64,000 nucleotides of DNA from Watersipora subatra (lineage: Eukaryota; Bryozoa; Gymnolaemata; Cheilostomatida; Watersiporidae), in contig NC_088714.1 of assembly GCF_963576615.1 (NCBI RefSeq), positions 32,272,643 through 32,336,642 on the forward strand, given 5' to 3'. Position numbers and translations under genes: made by a program. The notes beneath the pieces were generated by a model. That model saw only the letters and a program-made list of their open reading frames with translations, ran no database searches and was not told where the DNA came from. Positions 57,883 to 64,000 of the stretch are shown in pieces (within the stretch, counting starts at the first letter, position 1; every line of letters starts with the position of its first letter).

Positions 57883-60141
57883 GTAATTAATATAAATTAT
57901 TTAGATCAATTCTAATAGTTAAAAATAACTGTTAGTTGATTGCTATAAAACCTAACAGCCGTTCCTGTGAGACATCATTTGATTGTGTGACCAAAGAACA
58001 AACATTTGTAAACTCTTTTTGATGGCATTTACTTGCCACATGTTTCTAATGATCATTGTATAACTTTTCATGTGCACTTAGCCAGTCAAGCAAGTGAAAG
58101 GCAACTTGTCATTCCAATTTTATCCACCTTTTTAGCTTATATGCCAATATATACATTGTGCTATCATTTATAGAACTGTTAATCAGCGTCAATTTTATAG
58201 TTGTTGCAAAATAATATATGCGTTGTAGTCATAGTTATCTTTTCCACATTGCCAAGTCCTATAGATTACTACTATATACATCTATACTAGTCGAATGCCC
58301 GACGGTGCACGGGTGTAATAGAATAATTACCTAATGGATTTGAGTAACTTGCCTGGACAGCTAAATCTACTCAAATCTTTACTAAAACAATACTTGCGTT
58401 TGGGGCCAGCTTATCAATAGTGACATTATGTGTAACGATCAACAGTGCTAGTGCATTAAGCGTGAGTATCTCAACCAATGTAATGAATATTTTCACTATT
58501 ATTGATAGCTATGCTTAGTTGCGAGTGTAGTCCTATGGGTAAGTTTGCTGGCTGTTGATGTTGAGGTTCCGAGATCAGATCTTGTGCCGTGTGGATTTTT
58601 CATCGCTAGATTTTAATTGTTATAACTGGACACAGGGTTTAACAAACAAAGAGACAAAAAAGCTGAAAGACCAACACCGAGATTTATAGATGAATTGCAT
58701 ATATATCGCGCATATATATCGCGCATATATCTGGAACCAATAGTATAACTGCTGTCATTTTTTTATTTGTACCAGGATTAAAGAAAGCTATGCTTTCGGA
58801 AATGCTTCAAGTCACAGAGATGTTCTGGTCAGCTCTGCATATGACCATTATAAAGGTCATTGTTCAGGACTGAGTAAGAGACAGTTTGGCATTGTACTGC
58901 ATAAAGTATTCCCATTTATTGGTACGATGAAAGGACCAACAGTCGATGGCAAAAGAGTGCAAGTTTACTCTGGCTTGATTAGAAAAGGAAACGATCCTGT
59001 CACAACTTTTCCTCACCACATTTTGTTGGACCACAGTTACTCAGCAGTGAAGTTCGCTGTTCAGGATACTCGTGTCATAAATGTAAGGGAAGTGCAAAGC
59101 GCTACAAACAATCTAGAGACAAGTGACATCAAGGACTCAGACTGCGATTTGACATCTACTGTCAGTGATTCAGATTGCGACTTAACTTTTACTGATGAGG
59201 ACTACATACCATTTGACTCATCTACTAACAACAGACCATCTACTCAGACCATAGATATAGACAAAATTATAGGTTGTTTTCCACCAGACCTTAAAAATCA
59301 TCCCAACTTCGCCCAACTCCTCCAAGATGTTATTGATCATTGTTCTAAATCTTCCAAAACAGCACGCAGATGGAAGATTAAGTAAGTTTTTAAAAAAAAT
59401 TTTTCTGTATTTAATCATTCTAATAAAAAAATAGTTGATACAGTGACAAGTACTAAAGAATGCTTAACAAAAACTTTATTCTTTTATGTGGATTCCTGCT
59501 AAATTAAATACTTATCCTTACGATGTTTCGTGGACATGGAAAGACTTAAACCAATTGTGGATTGCAATCTTGGACATGGAGATCAATGTGTTAGACTTAT
59601 AAAGGCTCCTAATATGACTACCTACAGATTTACAAATAGTTGCAGTACCAACGCTCAAGTAGCTGGTAATTGACACTCCCAACAGTAAAATTTTTGGTAA
59701 GAGATTTTTCACAAATAAATTTTTGTATATCAACTTGTTGAGCTAGGTTTTGGAATACTTTTTATTCATCTGATGTCATGGCTGCTGTATATGGTTTTCA
59801 ATTTAATGGCACTACTCAATAGGAACAATCTATTGCAAAAGGTCTCTAAGCATGTATAATAGCATTTTTGTCGGATTTTTGCAACTGCAACTAATACTTT
59901 TCATACTCAAAAAATGAATTGCTTTTATTCACAGTTTGTTTTCTAATAAAGCGTGCTCACCAATTGAATCTTTGAGTCTGTCTATAGTATATTTCTTGGG
60001 AGTTATGTTTGATATCAAAAAAACATTGGCCCACATTCATTTGTATAGAGATCCCTCCACTGTGCAAGAAAGCACTTTGAATAAAACAATAAAACTCTCT
60101 CTTTCTTCTTACCATCGCCTATCGCAACACTCGGAGTACCG
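57839..60141 (+). CDS. RFX-like winged-helix protein, three exons
   Basis: Exons 57839-57882, 58776-59381 and 59935-60141 join in phase 2 at both junctions, about 285 residues. The start ATG opens a basic peptide (MNKGKKSAKVAARRW) that runs straight into the domain. Residues about 14-80 follow the RFX DNA-binding layout: W..ESY, then SSAYDHYKGHC, then QFGIVLHKVFPF and VQVYSGL, corresponding to LY..Y...C, FGK.I...FP and YHY.G. The RRLGTRG recognition loop is replaced by MKGPTVDGK, so DNA binding may differ; ARID2-type RFX-like domains are also divergent here. A long acidic Ser/Asp region (DSDCDLTSTVSDSDCD) follows. At the end, TACCG|GTGAGT can splice on, or TGA at 60143-60145 can stop the protein. 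Family call is fair; function is unknown. Confidence 0.65.
58287..58735 (-). mobile_element. Non-autonomous Helitron related to the 18316 copy
   Basis: On the minus strand the 3' end is a hairpin (CCCGTGCACCGTCGGG) followed by CATTCGACTAG and then T. The 5' part shares GGTTCCGAGATC and the AAATCT..TAT region with the 18316 element. The exact 5' border is uncertain. Lies in intron 1 of the RFX-like gene. Confidence 0.7.
58776..59381 (+). CDS. RFX-like gene exon 2 (domain and acidic region)
   Basis: Acceptor TTTGTACCAG, donor ATTAA|GTAAGT. Contains the winged-helix-like segment and two copies of an SDCDLT motif. An Ile/Asp/Pro-rich stretch near the end (IDKIIGCFPPDLKNHPNFAQ) suggests a second small helical unit. 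Confidence 0.7.
59935..60141 (+). CDS. RFX-like gene exon 3
   Basis: Acceptor TTATTCACAG, phase 2 in. Encodes KACSPIESLSLSIVYFLGVM and then a basic stretch to SEYR. Resembles a BEN-type or other small helical module only vaguely; not assigned. Confidence 0.55.
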
Positions 60142-60145
60142 GTGA

Positions 60146-63100
60146 GTAAGACCTATTCAATAGATGGTAAAAATATACATGTACAAAGCAATAGGTTAAT
60201 AATAATTATTATCAATCAAGCTCAAAATTCTTAGAAATATATAACTTCACTATTTTACAGCTGTTTGTGTCACTTTTGTTTATAAAAAATACATGCATAT
60301 CACTATTAAAATGTTGTAATTTAAATCGTTTACACCAGGAGAAAAATCAATTTAAAAAGAAGTTTATCAATTTCATATATCAAGTGCGCTAGTCCTTGTG
60401 TAGTGAAATCATCATCAAATGCTCATTATGTCTCGAGTCTCAAATTTTTACAAGACAATGTCTCGAGTTTCGTCTCAAACTTAAAAAGCCTGTCTTGTTC
60501 CACCTCTATTTGATGATGCATGAGAATTACATTATTTTATGAAACTTTGCTATAATATTTTGAAACATAAAGCGAGTTTGAGGCAGCAAGCACTGAAATG
60601 TTATAACATTATATATAGATAATAATATTTAAACTTACCACATTAATAATAATATTTTATTACACGTTTGTTTTGATATACTTTTAGCCCAAATATAGAC
60701 AAATTTTAAATAATTAGGTTGTATGGATGTGCATTCATATAGGTAGATATTGTAGTTTTGACACCTGTAGGGGAGTTACAAATGTAGCTGACAAACTAAG
60801 CTTACAAACAATGTAAGCTGTACCAACTTAACCATTAAGCTACATGCAATACAATAGATTTTTTGGGTAAATAGTCATTACATAGGTTAAAATACTTGCG
60901 CTGCTTGCTTGGGGTTAATAACTAGCACTGTTGACCCACGATTATTAAGCTGGCCCAAAACGCAGGTATTTTTTAGTAAAGATCTAGCTTCCCAGGTAAG
61001 TTGTTCAAATGCATTAGGTAAATATTTTATTACCTGTGCATTGTTGGGCATTCAGCTAGTTGTTATATAATAGCAACTAAAGCATTGTTTTGCTGTAAAC
61101 ACATTCTGAAAATAGGACAAACATCGGAGCTGTTATATCAAATGTGTTCATATTTTATAACATCTAACTTAAACCTAGCATTAACAATGGTTAGCATGTT
61201 CACAGTATTGAAATATCCGTACAGTTTTCTACGCATGTACATGTAGTACTACTAATATTTGTAATGTACAGGTGATTTGAAAACATGTAATTCTTGTGCA
61301 TTGCATTAATAAGAATGTAGAAAATGAGAGTAATCATTCAAAAAGGGCATTTAACTTTGTAAAGAGATACTTTCCAATTATTTAAAGTTTTATGGAAAGC
61401 TCTAAGTTCTACCTGACCTTTGTTTACAAGTATAAGTCAGGCTTATCCGCTCCTTCAGATATACATCATGGTTACATCTAACTGGGGTCATTGTGATTAT
61501 TAAAGGATAATCAGAATGACCCCAGGTAGATGTTATCATAACAGTTATTTCTAGGGCAGATAAACTTGATTTACATTTTATATGTATAACGCATTTATAT
61601 TTTAAAGCAAGTTTACATTTAAATAAATTAAAGACATTGTTCCATTGAAAACCATGTTGGTGATGAACAATGATAGCACTAATGAGATACTGTGTATGGT
61701 TGCTCTATATTGTTCGGAACACACCATTATATTATATTACAGGCAGTATTTTGTCTGTCAGCTGTTGCTTTAGGATTCTCCACTTTAATACATTTTCAAA
61801 AACTTGACTGAAAACTGCTCTTACTGGTTCTTCTTTAGACTAACCACTTGCTACTTCTGTTGTATAATCATGTTAGTGGGCCACAGGCTATACTGATGTC
61901 ACGACAGTTACAGGTAATTATGAGAAGTCAAACAAAGTCAGTGATATAGTAGTGACATATTAGAAGGATTAAAACTTGGTATAAAGGCTAGTGGAGGAGA
62001 AGACCAGTCTCTTCTTTGCTACACCTGATATAAGTAGACCATTATTTATACAACAACCCCAAATCTAGTAGCACTTATAATCCATGCCTTGATCTATTAT
62101 GTACTGTATATACAAATAAAGTGCAAGATCTGCACGTTTTAATGTATGACCTCTTCATGCACTTAGCAAATGTTGAAAATATTTCTCCTTTATTTCTAAT
62201 GGGGTGATGAATCGTACAAAAAGTGAAAATGTACAGCTCCATATCATTGACATGATTATGAAATAGGTAGATAATTGGTAGTTGAAACTGTAACAGCATA
62301 ACTTTCACGTTTCTCTATATAAAAAACCATAGTGGTCTAGAATACCTGACCTGTAAACAACAAGTTGCAGTTCAATTTCCGAAAAAAGGCCACCAGTGGT
62401 GAAGGAATGGCATTCAACCTTAAATTGCTCTCCGTAAGGAGACCATAAAGCCAAGACCATAAAGACATTTTATAGCAATGCTCTTACAAATGCGCACGGC
62501 TTCAGCTTGCGGCAAATTAAGCAGATGCTATGCTCACCTTCGAGGGATTGCTAACACACATTCCGAAGCCATAGTGATGTCAGAGAACATTACCAGTAAA
62601 CATTTTTAGTGCATATGAAAATATTCTTCACAGCTGCACCGACTAATGGCTTGCTGTGAATACTGAATAGGGAACACACATCGACATAGCAGCATATTTG
62701 TTAACAATGCGCTGCCTTCTCTTAGTACTATGTCCTGTGAGCGCATGGACGATAATGGTTCTCCCCACTTCCTATAACCATGGCTTTTCTTGGCAGGTTT
62801 TAACAGTGTCTTCCATTATCAGTGCCATTGCTTTCTGTTGGGTGTTTTTATTGAGACACTATCTCTGGCTAGCAGGCCATTGGCTAGCATAGGAGCTCCT
62901 CCGCCCTTTGTCAGGTTTTGCTTTGCCAGGTTGCTAGCCACCCTCCTCATCCACGATGAAACGCAGATGGGGGAGATGGTTTAGTCGCTGACGACTTGAC
63001 CACAAGATGCTAAAAAACTGTTAACCAGTAATTAAATAGAATTGATACTTCACACTAGCCAAAAATCCTGATTTGTTATAGTCACAAGTCAAGACATTCA

Positions 63101-63438
63101 AAGTCAGTCACATGTGTATAGAGCAGTATACCTGCGTGACTGTGTAACGCTCATTGCTGTAACAATGCTATATTGCTGTCCAAGATGGCGCCACATCTGC
63201 TAAGCAGTATAATATGTATAAAACATGCTAATACAAAACTAAAGATTTCAAACAGATTGTAAGTCTAAAAATGGTTTCAGGCAAATAATGCCAAAAGTAG
63301 AGCATAAAAAATTAACAAAAGGTGTTAAGAAGGAAATTATCATATTTGAAAATATCGAGTCCAAAAGAGTGAGATCACGTTAAAAACCATTTCCTATGCA
63401 GGTACAGAAGTAATCAATGATTTCCCAGTAAGCTGTGT
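60146..63438. other. Region without recognised genes
   Basis: Apart from the 61468 hairpin element, no exon-like stretch with splice context was found on either strand. Two AAGATGGCG/AATATGGCG-like YY1-type octamers occur nearby (63185 and 56272) but are too short to mean much. Confidence 0.45.
61468..61545. mobile_element. Hairpin MITE around a 5-10 base centre
   Basis: ATGGTTACATCTAACTGGGG and, mirrored, ACCCCAGGTAGATGTTATCA with partial complementarity through TCATT..GATTATT. Confidence 0.6.
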
Positions 63439-63627
63439 TTAAACAGTCTTAGAATAACACACATTTACAACATCTCCAAATATTTGTAAAATGAGATCAA
63501 CCCTATTAACATAGCGTACAGATAGCTGAGTGTCTTTAATTTCGATGGTTGGCACAATGCGAGCTAACAATTGACAGCCATTGTTATTCTCCCCTGCCCG
63601 GGTATCATCTCCACAACTAAGGGACTT
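63439..63627 (-). CDS. Possible terminal exon of a gene entering from the right edge
   Basis: Acceptor TTATGGTTGCAG, 62 codons (SCGDDTRAGENNNGCQLLAR, then IVPTIEIKDTQLSVRYVNRV and DLILQIFGDVVNV) and TAA. Amphipathic pattern and splice site suggest coding, but no upstream exon was found within the last 370 bases. Family not recognised. Confidence 0.35.
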   Translation of the reverse strand, partial: KSLSCGDDTRAGENNNGCQLLARIVPTIEIKDTQLSVRYVNRVDLILQIFGDVVNVCYSKTV

Positions 63628-64000
63628 CTGCAACCATAAAACACTACAATCATGCAAACTAACCTTTCTGCGTATAATAAGCACTTAGGAAAAAATGCCT
63701 TATCCACATCATGATGACCAATCTGCAGAGTTAATGATCAAAAAAACACAAGGCATATGAAAATTTTCTTTTTAACCTTTATAAAGGTTAACTTTACCAT
63801 TTTCTGAACTTTACTTGGACTGCATCAAGATTTATCACCCCTGGCTTGAAATTTCCAAGCAATGGGAGATAGTTTGCGAGGTATAAATTTAAATATTTTC
63901 TTTTCATCTAGTCTTGAACAAAACTTGGTGTAATAAAAAGTGATTTTATTCACATTATACATTTAATCCTGTAGCCCGAATTACCATAATCTTATACCTA

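Overview
The window looks like nuclear DNA from an intron-rich, AT-rich animal genome. It has GT-AG introns with short phased exons, metazoan genes (an RGS22-type protein, a COX8-type subunit, an RFX-like winged helix), AATAAA signals, and many small transposons. The gene set and the tRNA-derived SINEs fit a marine invertebrate, probably a lophotrochozoan. The species cannot be named from sequence alone. Almost none of the long open frames are genes: the real coding sequence is in short exons, which I joined by splice sites and reading phase.

Layout. (1) About 1-34.9 kb, plus strand: one large gene, 5' truncated by the window edge. It has 23 consecutive phase-compatible exons (682-33584) encoding about 1192 residues with four RGS-like domains; the best call is RGS22. 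Two further exons (33956-33976 and 34744-34893), each followed downstream by its own AATAAA, give an alternative C-terminus. Its introns carry SINEs, mariner-type MITEs, a 48-bp minisatellite of about 1 kb and a small Helitron. (2) 35982-37286, minus strand, convergent: a three-exon, 85-residue COX8-like gene. (3) 37.3-44.1 kb: no gene found. It holds an array of nested palindromes with ten perfect TGACGTCA (CRE) motifs, and a 1.8-kb Helitron with an internal GC-rich minisatellite. (4) 44.1-53.0 kb, minus strand: an unrecognised multi-exon gene with a basic, Ser-rich, probably nuclear C-terminal half. It includes a 78-bp exon present twice in tandem. (5) 53166-56345: a complete but dead P-element-like transposon with 29-bp perfect terminal inverted repeats, an 8-bp target duplication, a THAP-domain relic and a P-type transposase C-terminal relic. 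(6) 56.4-64.0 kb: an isolated minus-strand terminal exon, a plus-strand RFX-like gene (57839-60141) with a Helitron in its first intron, and a possible terminal exon of another minus-strand gene near the right edge.

The genes do not form a functional unit. RGS22 family proteins act on G-protein signalling (testis/ciliated-cell expression in vertebrates), COX8 belongs to respiratory complex IV, and the other two are probably nuclear. The most informative content is the transposon record: an intact-ended P element, three Helitrons recognised by their termini, TA-flanked MITEs, a nested SINE insertion with a paralogous empty site, and the CRE palindrome array.
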